Assembly: GCA_947482805.1 (NCBI GenBank)
Contig: CANKLK010000044.1
Coordinates: forward strand, 1-13,541
Direction of reading: 5' to 3'
DNA length: 13,541 bases
DNA from: Flavobacteriaceae bacterium
GTDB taxonomy: Bacteria; Bacteroidota; Bacteroidia; Flavobacteriales; Flavobacteriaceae
Shown piece after piece: positions 13,337 to 13,541 of the stretch. The position numbers were made by a program, and so were the translations under genes. The notes beneath the pieces are model-generated. The model was not told the origin of the DNA. It did no database searches and was given only the letters and a program-made list of their open reading frames with translations. Numbering within the stretch: position 1 is the stretch's first letter; every line of letters begins with the position of its first letter.

Positions 13337-13541
13337 TTATGAGCTGTAGCTATTTTTACTATAGACAGTTTGATTATCTTTTCCTTGCTTTATTATAAGA
13401 TTTAATTCTGTTGCTTTTTTCAAATCTCTCGAAGCAGTAGCTGTCGATATATCTTTAAAGGTGTTCATGTAATCTTTTCTTGTAAATTGATTTGATGAAA
13501 TTTTTAAAAAATACTCAATCCTGTCCATTTCTCGAAGCGTG
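13337..13541 (-). CDS. C-terminal winged-helix domain of a truncated protein (possibly Fic family)
   Basis: The reading frame stays open to the right window edge (T-L-R-E precedes the first visible Met at 13528), so this is the 3' end of a longer gene and the ATG at 13528 need not be the start. The visible 67 residues contain a winged helix-turn-helix: RIEYFLKISSNQFTRKDYM, then the recognition-helix region DISTATASRDLKKATELNLI, then a short wing (IKQGKDNQTVYS). The ATASRDLKKL-like helix with FTRKDYM before it is typical of the C-terminal domain of Fic/DUF4172-type AMP-transferases and some related regulators. The Fic catalytic motif would lie outside the window, so that identity is a guess. 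Winged-helix call fairly sure. Confidence 0.6.
   Translation of the reverse strand, partial: TLREMDRIEYFLKISSNQFTRKDYMNTFKDISTATASRDLKKATELNLIIKQGKDNQTVYSKNSYSS

Noticed and set aside
13233..13349. 38-codon open frame on the plus strand (starting MTNDLWKAFF)
   Set aside because: It spans the inverted repeat and runs antisense into the end of the winged-helix gene; no promoter or recognisable motif supports it.

Overview
The window looks like a stretch of chromosome from a member of the Bacteroidota, most probably the Flavobacteriaceae (Flavobacterium or a close relative). The DNA is AT-rich. Genes lack Shine-Dalgarno sites. Several upstream regions carry the Bacteroidota -7 box TAnnTTTG, and the protein set (endonuclease III without an iron-sulphur motif, BatA-type membrane VWA protein, dihydroorotase-like protein, J-domain/Tic20-like protein) is flavobacterial in style. 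No rRNA, tRNA, CRISPR array, insertion sequence or prophage gene was seen. No stretch longer than 300 bases lacks a gene.

Layout. (1) 1-1399: a sugar:proton symporter of the MFS sugar-porter family, truncated by the left window edge. (2) 1400-2493: a promoter, an ECF-type sigma factor and a 47-residue basic small protein. They end in a hairpin terminator that lies inside the 3' coding end of the convergent nth gene. (3) 2452-3135 (-): endonuclease III, apparently without its 4Fe-4S cluster ligands. (4) 3214-3666 (+): a Bcp-type peroxiredoxin, sharing a bidirectional terminator with (5) 3702-5168 (-), a conserved 488-residue protein of unknown function. (6) 5304-7107 (+): a three-gene cluster of a PhnP-like metallo-beta-lactamase-fold hydrolase, a membrane-anchored protein of unknown function and a lipoprotein. 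(7) 7142-11629 (-): an apparent operon transcribed as BatA-like VWA membrane protein, dihydroorotase homologue, J-domain/Tic20-like membrane protein and serine esterase, tied together by ATGA and TAATG overlaps. (8) 11780-13123 (-): a DEAD-box RNA helicase (motif II reads DEFD) with its own promoter and a hairpin-containing leader. A CAGTTTTCAGT-type inverted repeat separates it from the BatA operon. (9) 13337-13541 (-): the C-terminal winged-helix end of a protein cut by the right window edge.

Most genes are housekeeping or stress-related: DNA base-excision repair, peroxide removal, RNA remodelling and sugar uptake. I did not find a clear-cut new defence or mobile system. The points most worth a second look are the dihydroorotase homologue that has lost nearly all its metal ligands, the fusion of a J domain to a Tic20/DUF4870-like membrane domain in the same operon, the small protein encoded behind the sigma factor with its terminator inside nth, and the Fe-S-less endonuclease III. 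Two starts (5168 and 5304) were moved from upstream TTG codons to internal ATG codons because of promoter position and family alignment.
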